DNA of 64,000 bases from positions 930,001 to 994,000 of the forward strand of contig JAKSGN010000021.1 of the NCBI GenBank assembly GCA_024180945.1, written 5' to 3'. Position 1 is the stretch's first letter, and the number at the start of each line of letters is the position of its first letter. The notes beneath the pieces were generated by a model that was not told where the DNA came from, ran no database searches, and saw nothing but the letters and a program-made list of their open reading frames with translations. The position numbers and the translations under genes are program-made. This DNA comes from Macrophomina tecta. Taxonomy: Eukaryota; Ascomycota; Dothideomycetes; Botryosphaeriales; Botryosphaeriaceae. Below are positions 44,944 to 55,696 of this stretch, piece after piece.

Positions 44944-46021
44944 TTTTGCCGGATAATGGACAAAGCATTTGAAGAACTTGAGGTATTACATGGCGATAGA
45001 ATGAGGGCAATCCCCAAGACTTTATGGCCCAGGAGATGCCCAACATGAAAACCAAGCTTTGGGAGTATCGACGAAGCAGGGTTTGGAGCCAATGCCGTCC
45101 ACTACCGTCCAGATTGGATTTGCCGGAAACTCCGTTTCATAGTGCCGAAGGGCTTGCGTGGAGCGGCTTGCGGGGAAGAAAGTACTAATATCCCTTCGAA
45201 TATGCAGACACTTTTCTCACGGTGGTCTAGTGTGAGGGAGGTCGGCGAGGAAACGTTCCAGGAAGCCCTGGTGAGCCTAGTAAAGCTGCCGCATAGCCAT
45301 GCCGAGGTTGTAGCAAGGAGTCGCGGGGAAATCGAACTGTGCGGGGAATAAGCGTCCCATCTCACAGGTGTATAATTTTGTATACGTCAACGTCCCTATT
45401 GTATTATAAGCCTCTCTCTCTGTCTCTTTTTTCTTAAAAAAAAATAGAAAATAAAAGAAAACATTTTATCACCAGCACCACGGTCGTACGGGCGCCATGT
45501 CGCCGGGAAAGGCTTCACATTAGCTTCTCCTCACTAAACGCCGAGGCTGTCAAGCTTCCTAGAGAAGACAATGCGCGCACGCCTAGAAATTATAGAAACC
45601 AAGTGAGCACGAACAGAATAAATACCAATTCCAGCTTCAAGGTCCGAGCAACGTACCATAGGCGCGAGCCTATGCGTGTTGACGTGTCAGCACTAGTAAA
45701 TGCCAAAGCGCCTTGAAGCGGCCACTAAACCTATAGGTTCTGTTTTTATGGCCCCCACACTTAAGTTATCAAGCAAAGCAAAAGCAATGCGGCCAAAAGC
45801 CACTAAGAGCGCGAGGATCCGAGCCTTGACCGGAATTCGTAGGATCCGCCCCCACCCCGATCAAGCGCTGGTGCTATCAATTTGTAGGTCATGTCTCAGC
45901 AGCCACAGGGCCAGTGGCTTCATGATATAAGGCCTGCGCGCGTCAGACACAGCTCGCACACTTGATCTCACTGACCGCTACGGGCTCTCTCTCTCTCTTC
46001 GCTTGCGCTGCAATTCCAATC
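44944..46021. other. divergent intergenic region between DUF3237 and NLR genes
   Basis: About 1.1 kb. It holds short A/T-rich stretches near 45420-45465 and no supportable gene. A 69-codon plus frame at 45142-45351 and an 87-codon minus frame overlap and have no domain. The last 50 bases are a CT-rich leader (ctctctctctcttcgc) of the NLR. Confidence 0.45.
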
Positions 46022-49000
46022 ATGGCAGTCAAGATCGACGTCAAGCGCATGAAAGAAGAGCTGGACAAAGACAACAGAGATGTTTCAGATCTATGGAATG
46101 ATGCACTGAAGAACTACAAGGGCATTGTCGGAGTCAGCCTGCAGCCGAAGTTCGCCGGTGTTGACGAGATGATCAAGTTCGGCACGGAACAGATGAACGC
46201 TTTCCATCGGTTCCGCCACAATGAGAAGAAGGTCGACAAACTCCGTAGCCTGTTCATCTCCAATATGGATTACATCCAGAAAGGCGCCCAGCAGCTTATT
46301 GCGGCAGCCACGCCTGCCTTTCCGCCAGCCGCCGCAATTGGTACAGCGCTCACATATATGCTCAGCGTTAGTGGCATTTGTACACTTTTTGGGACTGCTC
46401 TGTCTAATGTCCGAAATTTCTTTCTGTAGGCGTGCAAGCAAGTTTCAGCGGACTACGATGTGGTAACGGCCTTCTTCGAGGACATGAACGCCTTCCTCCA
46501 ACGCATCACCATCCTCGAGTCAAGACTGCCCAGTTACCCCGCCTACCGTAACTGCCTGATGGACGTGTTCACTGCTGTTCTGGACATGTGTGGGTTTGCA
46601 ACCAAGTATATCGAGCTCGGCCGCTTCAGTAAGTGGAAGGAGGTCACCACCTGGTAATCGAAGCAAGGAAATGGCTAATGATTTGCAGAAAAGTGGGTGC
46701 TCAACATGGTTCGAGGCGAGGACGGTGATCTCGCGAGCGCCCGCAAGAAAATGGACACCAGATTATCCCGTCTGCAATCCGCCACCGAATACGCCATTCT
46801 GGGCAACACAGAGAAGCTGCAGGTGATGAGCGCCGAACTGAAGCAGAACGACGAAATGCAGACCCAGATACTAGAGGAGCAAACAAAGCTGCTCGAGGCC
46901 GTGCTTGAGACCCAGGACAGTGTCCGCAACGACCTCAAGGATATCAGGAAGCTGCTGAGCGTGTTTGAGGAGCGCAGGCGAGAAGAGCCGGGTAAGCAGA
47001 AGAACAACAAGTTGGGGAAGCCACCAACCTCGGATCGAGTGAGAGGATTCTTCTACGATACAATCGACCCTGCACATGAGTATCGAAACATCAAGGATAC
47101 CCTCATCCCTGACATGTCGACCTGGATCTTCGAAGAGGAAGCCTGGAATGATTGGCTTGCACAAGAGAATGGAAAGAGTGCTTCAAAGCTCCTTTGCATC
47201 TCTGGTCCACCGGGTGCTGGGAAGAGCCATCTTGCAGTATCTGCGCATGACCGTCTTGTCCAGCTTGCAGACCGTGGTGGTGATGCGAGTGATTGTGTCG
47301 TCCAGTTCTACTTCCGGGAAACAAACGATGACACATGCTACTTTCTCTACGCCATCCATTGGATAACTATCCAGATTGCTGAGCAGAACGCACGCCTCTG
47401 CGAGAAGATCAACATCGAGCTCGCGCGCGAGGATACAGAGCTTGACGTCGATGACTGGCAGGACGTCTGGAACAAACTGGTCAAGCCTCTGTTCAGTGGG
47501 ACCTCTGGTGCGCGGCTGCAGATCGTTTTTGATGGGCTTGATGAGCTGGCTCCGGATGAGCACGCTGTGGCATATCAATTCCTCGAATTGATCAAAGAAC
47601 CAGAACTGAATATCACTGTGCTGTGCACAACCCGACCTGCCCTTGTGTCGAAGCTGGAAGGACTCGGAAGCAAGACCGTACAGATTACCAAGGAAAAGCA
47701 GCTTTCGGACTTGAAGACCTTGATCTGGCATCATTTGAACAACGACGCCGGTTTGAAAAGGCTCAGCAGGTATATGAAGCAGAGAATCTCCAGCAGGCTG
47801 GAAGAGAAAGGCGATTGTAAGCTTTTAGCCCCATATCCCTATTCCCGTCTTCCCGTCTCACGTATCCGCCGCAGGTTTGCTATACGCAGAACACATGCTC
47901 AAGAGATTCAACACAATTGGCCGGGAGCCACTCATCCTCAAGCAGCTTGACCAGTCCATGCCAGATACTCTCGAGCAGCTCTACACGACCATCCTGGCTG
48001 ACCTGCAGCGCAAGACAACTCTCGAACAGCAACAGACCCTGAAAGACTTGTTCATTTGGCTGACCTTCTCCATCCGCCCGATTACTGTTTCCGAGGCCAT
48101 GTCTCTTGCCCGCTTGTTGCCGGGGCAGCTGAACCTCGAAGAAGAGTTGCAGAGCCAACACCTGTCACGTATCCTGCGCATCGCTGATCTAGAGGAGGCA
48201 ATCGACCTGTCCTCGCCCTCGCGAAACTCGGAGCTGCAAGAGCTGCAAGAGCAGCAGGGCAGCACAGATGCGGCGTACGATGACTGGAACCTTCCGATCA
48301 AATTCCAGGAGCGCTCGATGCGTGACTTCTTCCGCAGCGCCAAAGTCAGCGAAGACCCCAACAGTCTGCGGACGCCGGTGTTCGAGGCGCATCGGAAGAT
48401 CTTCATCACCCTTTCGCAGATCTTGTGCGGCACAGTGGGGGATGCCGTCGGCGACGGACTACGAACCTACGCAGCGAGTTGCTGGATCTTCCATCTCAGC
48501 TGGATGTGGTACTACGGGAAGTCGTGTCGCAGCACCGATGACGAGAAGGTAGCGCTGCTGGAAGCTGTCTGCGCTGTGCTCAATGGCGAGGGCGACGTGG
48601 CCAAGAATCTTGAGCTTCAGGGCGTCGAGTACGATGACTTTGGGTTCCAGAATACCGGGCCGACGATGACATTCTTTGCCACTATGGCGAAGGAGTTGGG
48701 TGAAGGAAGGCTGAAAGAAAGCGTTATGCATTGGGCTGAGGAAGTTGCTGGAAATTCGAAGAGAGCGTTTGTGAATCTGGCGAAAGCTCACATTCGCAAC
48801 TGGTTTGGAGCGACGGATCTGAAGCTCGCTCAGCGGTCCTACAAGTATGCTCGTGGTGCTCTAGCTTTGGTAAGTTATTGCTCAGTGCCAGTTGCATTTT
48901 TCGTTTGGTCCCTGCCTCAACGCAGGAGAAAGTCTGGTCGAGTATCTGCTAATAGTGGCCACAGACTGACATGAAGCATCTCCTACATGACGAAGAGGAG

Positions 49001-50764
49001 AGTGACTCCGACGACGCCGAAGGCAGTGAGGGCGATCAACCTCAGCACAGCTCGGAAGAGATCATAGCAGTTTCCAAGGCTTTCCCGGATATCGCAGATT
49101 GCAACGCCCCTTGGGCTGCAGCTCTCCTTCTCGAGCAGTCTGAGCACTACGACGCCGCTCTCCCCGAAGTCCAGCAAGCCCTTGAGCTCACCCCTTCCGA
49201 GACCACCAAGCGCCTCCAAGTCCTCAACCTCCTGGCCAAGATCCAATACGGCCTCGAAGACTACCCCACCGCCCTCTCAACCATCAGCTCCGCCCTCAGC
49301 GAGACGCCTGACCCACCGCCCCACCTGCTCCGCCAAGCCCTCATCACCCGCGCCTCGATCGAAGCCGCGCTGGAGAAACCCGACGAGGCCGCCGCCTCGT
49401 ACGCGGCCGCGCGCCAGGCCGACAGCAGCAGCCCCATGCCCGGCGACATCCTGCAAGACGAGCTGGACGTCTACCTCGCGCACAAGGCGGCCTCCGACCC
49501 GGGCAGCGTCGTCGCCGCCGTCCGGCGCTGGACGCCGCTCGAGTGCCTGGCCTGGATGACGTGGGACTACGCGGACAAGGACTCAGCCATCTGCCGGCAG
49601 CACGTCGACTTCCAGCGGGCGTGCGGGCGCGCGGGCGCTGCCTCGTTCATGGTCGAGGCGTACGACGGGGCCATCGCGCTGCTCGACGCCGTCGGCGCCG
49701 GCGCGCCCCTGCGCCTCGAGCTCGCCGGCGCGCGGTGGAGCGTGTGCGGCGACGTCGAGGGCGCGCGGGCGTTGGTCGACGAGGTGCTGGATGCAGCGGC
49801 GCCGAGCGGCGTGAGCTATCGCTTCACGAATGAGGAGCCGGCGTACACGCTGGTGTTGGCGGTGAATCTGATGGCGGATCTCGTGTACGAGCAGTTTCGC
49901 TCGTCGGGGGATGGCAAGCGGAAGCAGCGGTTGGTTGAGGAGATGAGGGGCGTGACGAGTAGGGAGCTAGCGCGCGGAGTGTCGTCGTGGCGCTCAATGG
50001 TCAATCACCATACGGTGGTGCTGGCCAAGACGGTGAGGAAGATGGGGCCGGTGGCCGAGTTTGAGGAGGTGTTGCGGGGTGCGTTCGATGTGGCGTATGA
50101 TGCGCTTGTGGACAATGTTGGCTGGAACGATTCGGACAACGTGACTTCCCTGGCCGAGGTTCTGTCAGCCCTGGGAGGCCTTGAGAAAGAAGCGCGGATT
50201 CTGTTGTCGGCACAATATTCGAAGCTCGATCCTTCTGCCGAGAACGCTGAAGATGGGCCGAGCGAAGAAAAAGGAAACGAGAAGACCGCCGCGTCCGATG
50301 GAGAGGAGAGCGGCGGCGATGGCGAGGAATATACCGGTGATGCTGAAGGCACTGGCAACGACAAAGACAGTGACGATCAAGACTCGCTTCCCGATGACGA
50401 AGGAGACCTTGACGGGGACTTCTGGTTCACATGCAGTGGCGAATGCAATCCGTCTGTTCAGTGGCGGGCTTGGAAGAGCCGGCCGTTGTACTTCTGCCTT
50501 GTCTGCTACAACACAGGGCTCTGCGAGGACTGCTACCGCAAGCGACAGGAGTACAACAATGGTGCGAAGTCAGAAGTCGGCTCATCGTATTGCGGGCTGA
50601 ACCACAAGTATCTGAAAGGTCCTATCGAGGGATGGAAGGGCATCCAAAATGGAAAGATCGTGATCGAGGGAGAAGAGCCCGTCGCGTTCAAAGATTGGCT
50701 GAAGGATCTCAAGGAAGAGAAGTGGGAGGCGGCTTGGAAGACGTTCTGGCTGGCTGAGGAGTGA
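46022..50764 (+). CDS. NOD-like receptor: Goodbye - coiled coil - NACHT - TPR-like - ZZ-type zinc finger
   Basis: Fungal STAND ATPase, family roles including non-self recognition and regulated cell death. Five exons: 46022-46366, 46430-46628, 46689-47816, 47875-48869 and 48965-50764. The introns are 63, 60, 58 and 95 nt; 1488 aa. Residues about 10-130 match the Goodbye domain of fungal STAND proteins (LWNDALKNYKG, PPAAAIGTALTYML, then ADYDVVTAFFEDM after intron 1). A coiled coil spans about 225-275. NACHT has Walker A GPPGAGKS (354-361) and Walker B LQIVFDGLDE (about 458-467), then TTRP. A winged-helix-like LFIWLTFSIRPITVSEA follows. The C-terminal exon holds TPR-like helices (about 935-1030), a very acidic Asp/Glu linker, and a Cys/His cluster (C1379, C1383, C1400, C1403, C1409, C1412, C1432, H1436) resembling a ZZ finger. 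No frameshift or stop interrupts the model, and the key ATPase motifs are intact. Confidence 0.92.
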
Positions 50765-51452
50765 GCATCAGTGTTGAGCAGTCATCCAATGTTCAGCGTG
50801 CATTTTCCAGTTGCAAATCGATAACCTGCGTCTATGCAAATACTGATCCCCAGCTGGCGACCGCTAGAGTTGTAGAAACCACACCCAGCTGCGCTCAGTA
50901 CGAGCTGCCAATGAACACAAAGGGTAAGAAAGATGAATGGAGGAAATACTAAACAGCAAAGAAGCTTGCTGCATCATTGGGAGGAAAATTATCTGCCCCA
51001 TCCGAGCATCTATCTCACCGCCAGACGGAAATCAGGAGGCAAGCACAAGCATCATCAATATGTATTTCTTCGGAAAAGCACCCATCTGGCATCGATCGAG
51101 CTAAGCACCCATTGATGCACCTTCCATTAGTAGGTGCTTCTGACAGAAATTCCACCAGCTGCCTCATCAATAAGACTCCTGCAGCACCCTGTCCGCAAGA
51201 CATCCCACGAACAGCTATCCGTACCTTGAGCATCGTCTCCAGCATGGGCAGCGGCAGCCGCCCGCGTGCTTCCCAATGCAGTCGTCCACTTCGACGATCA
51301 ACCCCCCAAACAGGAAATCGTGCATTCTTTGGAGAAGCCCCAATGTTATGCCCGTCCGCTCGCTTAGACTCAGCAAACGTAAGCAAGCTAGAGGCATCAG
51401 GACACCTTATATCTCGGCTGCAGGCCCCATATGACAGTGCCGAAACTACTTG

Positions 51453-51474
51453 CCTCTGTCCGACCGGACAGAGG
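51453..51474. promoter_or_regulatory. 22-bp palindrome with CCG-N2-CGG upstream of the LPMO gene
   Basis: Arms CCTCTGTCCG and CGGACAGAGG are exact inverse complements around a 2-bp centre. The core is CCG-AC-CGG, an arrangement of inverted CCG/CGG triplets like those bound by Zn2Cys6 regulators. It lies 358 bp before the ATG at 51832. A third TGTCCG is present near 51505. Binding is inference. Confidence 0.5.
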
Positions 51475-51715
51475 GCAAAGGGTCCGCTCTGTGCTCCCTC
51501 CCCTGTCCGAAATATATTGAAACGAGCGGAGCGGAGGGGAGCCCACAGGCAGCAATCCCACCAATTGCGGGCGCTACCAGCGTTTCAAGCAGGCGGCGGA
51601 GAGGCGTTTCTCATGCGGGCACACGGGCCGTGGGTCCAGTCTTGGCGCGTTTGATCAACCGCCCGTCGGGAGAGGGAGTTGCTTGGCACTGGCGAGCGCG
51701 CGGGTTCGCGCTCAA

Positions 51716-51721
51716 TATATA
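51716..51721 (+). promoter_or_regulatory. TATA box of the LPMO gene
   Basis: TATATA in the context caatatatagg, 111 bp upstream of the ATG. Its position suits a strongly regulated secreted-enzyme promoter. Confidence 0.5.
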
Positions 51722-51831
51722 GGGATGCTGTTACTCCGGGTTCCAAGACTGGGCAAGGCGTTCCGCTTGCTTCTCGATTTCCAGATACCCAGAGCAGCAA
51801 AGCTGGATCCATTCCAGAAAACAAACGAAAG

Positions 51832-52688
51832 ATGCGGTCGCGGAACATTGCGGCAGGCCTCTTGCCTGTTTGGGCTAGCCTGAGTGCCACGGTGCACGCT
51901 CACGGGTGCGTCCCTACATTCTCTCCCACCAAAGACCGGCCCAGACGCGGCTGCAAGAAGGTGGTTGACTTGGCCGAGATGCTGACCATCCGATCGCCAG
52001 CCACGTCCAATACCACGTCATGAACTCGGCCACCTACACCGGCTACCTCCCCGTCAAGACCCCCTACTTCACCGCCGACCCGCCCAGCATCGTGCGCAGG
52101 GTCGGCGGCAACGGGCCGGTGCTCGACATCGGCACGTCCAACATCACCTGCAACGTCGGCGCGGCGCCCATCGCCGACGCGGACGGCCGCTCGCGCACGG
52201 GCGCCGTGACGGCGGGCACCAACATCACCTTCCTGTGGAACGAGTGGCCGCACTCCGGGCCGGTGCTGACGTACATGGCCAAGTGCGAGCCGGACTGCGG
52301 CTCCTTCACCGGCAGCGAAGGGGCCGTGTGGTTCAAGATCGACGAGTGGGGCTACCGCGACGGCGTGTGGGGGTCGCAGAAGCTGGTCGACGACGGCAAC
52401 AGCTGGACGAGCACCGTGCCCGCGTGCCTGGCGCCCGGCGAGTACCTCGTCCGGCACGAGATCATCGCGCTGTCCGACTGCAAGACGCAGGGCAAGTGCC
52501 AGTTCTATCCCAGCTGCGCGCAGGTCACCGTCGAGGGCGACGGCACCGCGGCGCCGGCCGGCGACAGCGTCATTGCGCTGCCCGGCGGCTACAAGACGGA
52601 TGGGACGGGCATCCTGTGGGACACGAACAAGCAGAAGCCGGCCGACTACGTGACTCCGGGGCCCGCGGTCTTCCAGTGCCCCAGCTGA
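51832..52688 (+). CDS. AA9 lytic polysaccharide monooxygenase, no CBM
   Basis: Secreted copper enzyme that oxidatively cleaves cellulose or related glucans. Two exons, 51832-51905 and 52001-52688, with a 95-nt intron; 253 aa. The signal peptide is residues 1-23, with predicted cleavage after VHA so that the mature protein starts with His24, the histidine-brace residue. The intron falls one codon after it. The second copper His is H109 in NEWPHSGPV. Other active-site residues expected for AA9 are H177 (VRHEIIAL), Q192 and the axial Y194 in CQFYPSCAQV. Cysteines suited to the usual disulfides are present. The protein ends soon after the catalytic domain (FQCPS), so there is no CBM1 and no long linker. 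C1/C4 regioselectivity cannot be read from the sequence with confidence. The upstream palindrome and TATA box suggest inducible transcription. Confidence 0.93.
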
Positions 52689-52953
52689 GCGGAGGAGGTA
52701 GAAGTGCGCGCTGAACGGCATGTGGGATGATGATCGAGGGAGCGGTATTTGTTCACTTCTTGGGACATATTATTTTTGAAGACCAATATGGCATTGAACG
52801 ACTATGAAACACAATATACTTCTTGGTGCAATCTGGCTACAAACTCCATCTAATCCTCTCCCTGTCTGTTCACACTTTGATCACCTCCTGATGCTTTTGG
52901 TTGCTCCAAACCCCCAAGGTCTGAGCCGATCTCACCAAATTTTAGCTCTCCGC

Positions 52954-53634
52954 TTAAACCATGAAGCCAGCAACGCCAAAGACAGCGGCACCGAGCATGC
53001 CAAGGTCAGCGCCGTTGAGATAAGCGGCGCCCGTGTACTGCACGGGGGTCTGCACAGGCGTGCCGGCCCTCTGGCCGGTCGAGGCGCCCGGGGTAGCGAC
53101 GCGGGAGGAAGAGCGAGAGCCGGTAGCAGCGCGCGAGGCGCTTCCGCTGGCGGTCGGGGTCCCGGCGCGCGAGGCAGAGCCAGTGCGGGATCCGGTGGTG
53201 CGAGAGCCGGTGGCGGCTGTGCGGGAGGCAGTGCCCGTGCGGGAGGTGGCGCTGCCTGTGCGGGTCGTCGAGCGCGAGCCGGTGCGCGTGGTGGAGGCGG
53301 TCGAGGCCCGAGTGCTGGAGCTGGGGCTGGTAGAACGCGCGCTGGAGGAGCTGGTGCTGAGGAAGGAGTAGGCGTTGGCGACGCAGCCGACGATCTGCGA
53401 GGAGCAGAAGGCCTGGTTGGCATTGGGTCCGGTGCGGCAAGCGTTGTTGGCGGTCTGGCAGGCCTGGCAGGCCGTGTAGGCGGCGCTGCACGTGGCTTGG
53501 TTGGCATTGGCGCCGGTTCTGCAGGCCGAGTTCTTTGCATCGCAGTCGACGGCGGAGGCGTAGTCGAAGGCCTGGGGCATGGCGGCGGCGAAGGCCAGCT
53601 GGGCAGCGAGGGTGGCGGCGACGAAGAACTTCAT
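52954..53634 (-). CDS. secreted Ser/Thr/Arg-rich protein with duplicated Cys motif, possibly GPI-anchored
   Basis: Single-exon 226-aa protein. The ATG at 53634 starts a clear signal peptide (MKFFVAATLAAQLAFAAA); the frame is open upstream but Ser/Thr-rich and unlikely to be translated. Residues about 28-90 contain two tandem copies of a Cys module. NSACRTGANANQATCSAAYT is followed by NNACRTGPNANQAFCSSQIV, each then ending with a further Cys. The next 110 residues are a Ser/Thr/Arg/Gly/Ala-rich low-complexity region with repeats of the SRTGSA/TRTGS type, a good substrate for O-mannosylation. The C-terminus is hydrophobic (LGMLGAAVFGVAGFMV) after small residues, as in GPI-anchored cell-wall proteins. 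No enzymatic domain is seen. It is convergent with the LPMO gene, with 265 bp between stop codons. A wall protein is most likely; a small effector is an alternative. Confidence 0.85.
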   Translation of the reverse strand: MKFFVAATLAAQLAFAAAMPQAFDYASAVDCDAKNSACRTGANANQATCSAAYTACQACQTANNACRTGPNANQAFCSSQIVGCVANAYSFLSTSSSSARSTSPSSSTRASTASTTRTGSRSTTRTGSATSRTGTASRTAATGSRTTGSRTGSASRAGTPTASGSASRAATGSRSSSRVATPGASTGQRAGTPVQTPVQYTGAAYLNGADLGMLGAAVFGVAGFMV

Positions 53635-55405
53635 TTTGAAAGATTGGGTGGATCGAGTGGATCGATTGGTTGTTGTCGAAGCGAGAGAAGCTGTTGGAGA
53701 GCTGGTTGCTTGAGATGAGAGAAGATGCTTGCTGATGATGTTGTTCAAAAGGCGAAGGGTAGGCTGGCTTTATACTCCTGGCACCTCAGCATGGCGAGAG
53801 AGATGCTAGAGGATGTTCTTGCCCACTTGGCATGGACTCTCTTTCGCGGTAGCATGCTGTTTCCACTGTGATGCTGTAAAGTGAGCTGAAAGCAGTGTAA
53901 CCGCGGTGCAAAATTGCCGAAAGAGGGAAAAGCACGGATGCTGGAGACGGCGCGGAGGAGCGCCCGAGAAGAAGCGCGGTGCTTGCCACATTCCGCGGCG
54001 AGCTTGTTCGGATGCAGGAATAGGTTCGTGGCTCATGCAGATTCTCGCACTTACAAGCTCGTACTGCGAATTCCGCCAAGGACCAAGAATGCACGCTAAG
54101 AGCCTTCTGAGCTCACGGATACGAGGGAACTCTGGAAGCCCGCCTAGAAGCCTTCCTGCGGCTGATTGCGAAGAAAAGATCTCCAGCCGGAGAGCAAGTG
54201 GTGATCCCGCACCTGGAAATGGGAAGAGTTATTTCGCTCGACGTCCATTCCTGCTCGTGTTCGCCCACCTGCTGATCCGCTTGCAGTTCTCCAATTGTGA
54301 TCTCCAATCATACGCCATACTCTGACTGTCGAGTACGTAAATTTTGCGCGGCGTCTGAATACAGATAGGAGGGTTGACCAACCAAAGTGGCCTGCTTTGC
54401 ACACACAGTTCTATCGCCACCGCTTGGTCGAGCCGTAGAGCCAGGCCGTCAACGGCCGGAGTTGGGGCTGTCAAGCCTGTCAAATGCTAGCTGTACTCTG
54501 GATGAATCACATAACGGCACGTCTGTGTAGATCGCCAAATTATTCAGAGCGTTGTGGTGAAGTGTTTGAGCCGTTGCTTGATGGAATAGTTGTCCACACG
54601 CACTGCTTGTAATTGGGGCTTGAGATGCAGCACTTCCACGCATGAAGAATATCACAGTGATCATGCGTGCATTGCAGGCTTGTAGTGATCCTGCCTGTTG
54701 AGTGGAAATTATAGTTGCGCGACGATGCGGACATACCGCCGACAGCCAGGAACCACGCCTACATGCCCTGGCAGACCCATCGAATGGAAGCCTGCACATA
54801 CAGTATCTCTATATCTGCAGCCTGAAATACGTGTCCCACCTTCTTGCGGAGCAGGCATATGGTATGACGACGCCTTGCGTGAGGGAGCTAAGCCAAGATT
54901 GGCAGGTGCACGTATGTCTGGGTGGGCCACAAGACCTGCTGGCAATACTCCACCCGTGCGATAATGACGTGATAAGCCGCAGGTTGTAAAGGAGGAAAAG
55001 AGGTGATAAGCCGTGGTTGATCTTGGCTATTGAGCTTGTTTTCTCTAAGCATCCACAAACCTCAACTCTCATTGGGAAGGGCATATGTTTTCAAATCTGT
55101 GCAAGCCTTGATTTTCACAAGCCAGATCGCAAAGAAATTGAAGCCCTCCCTAACATGGCGGAAGTGCGTCTAGACCCTCTCTCATCATTTTGTCTCATAA
55201 CTTTAAAACTCTTTTGGCTATCTCATGGAGCGATATACTGATGTGGTGTTGCGCAATGTAGGCAAATGGTGAATCCGCCGCTCGTCTGACGAGGCACTCA
55301 AACCCCCGACTTGTGCGTCAGCCAACATCCCACAGCTATCACCGTGGCATACACTACTGAAAAGCTTTACCGTCTACGACGCACAAGAGACTGATCTCTG
55401 GCTAG
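53635..55405. other. intergenic region upstream of the small 55.5-kb gene
   Basis: About 1.8 kb. The left part is the promoter of the secreted repeat protein. No domain-bearing frame is seen. The right part probably holds the first exon and intron of the small gene whose last exon starts at 55406. A tRNA-like patch near 55285-55355 was examined and not accepted. Confidence 0.4.
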
Positions 55406-55582
55406 CCCGCTCAAAACTTTTCCGTCGGCGACCGCGTCCAGCTCAGCTCCGAGACCGAGGCACAGAACTACGTCATTTCCGAGGCGCAGATCAACAAAGA
55501 GGAGCGTGTTTGGACCTACGGTCTGAAAGAGGAAGGCAAGGAAGGCATCAAGTGGGTTGAAGAAAGCGAATTAAAGCAATAA
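55406..55582 (+). CDS. last exon of a small SH3/Tudor-like protein (partial model)
   Basis: A 58-codon coding exon preceded by a good acceptor (GACTGAT branch-like sequence, then ctctggctag) and ended by TAA. It reads PAQNFSVGDRVQLSSETEAQ, then NYVISEAQIN, VWTYGLKEE and WVEESELKQ. FxVGDRVxL followed by a beta-strand with YVISE and a terminal W-x-E-x-x-L resembles small fungal SH3/Tudor-like barrel proteins; I cannot name the family. The first exon is uncertain. One in-frame option starts with the ATG at 55224 (MERYTDVVLRN) and uses a GTAGGC donor at 55257, giving an intron of about 149 nt. It is convergent with the Nse2 gene (115 bp between stop codons). Confidence 0.55.
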   Translation, partial: PAQNFSVGDRVQLSSETEAQNYVISEAQINKEERVWTYGLKEEGKEGIKWVEESELKQ

Positions 55583-55696
55583 TAGACGTACATCAATTGG
55601 GTGCGAGACGAAGAAGATTGTTTATGGGTATCTCAGATAATGGTACTCCGTTATGGAGCTCTTCCTGCCTCCGTCGCAACTTGCGCCAACCCTCAC

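Larger units (their letters stand above)
50765..51831. other. intergenic region: 3' side of NLR and LPMO promoter
   Basis: About 1.07 kb without a supportable gene. The right half is the AA9 promoter, with a palindrome at 51453-51474, further TGTCCG copies and a TATATA box at 51716-51721, 111 bp before the start codon. Confidence 0.55.

Noticed and set aside
55285..55355. tRNA-like patch on the minus strand (GGGGGTTTGAGTGCC resembling a B box)
   Set aside because: The T-stem and acceptor stem do not pair and the A-box match is imperfect, so it does not fold as a tRNA.
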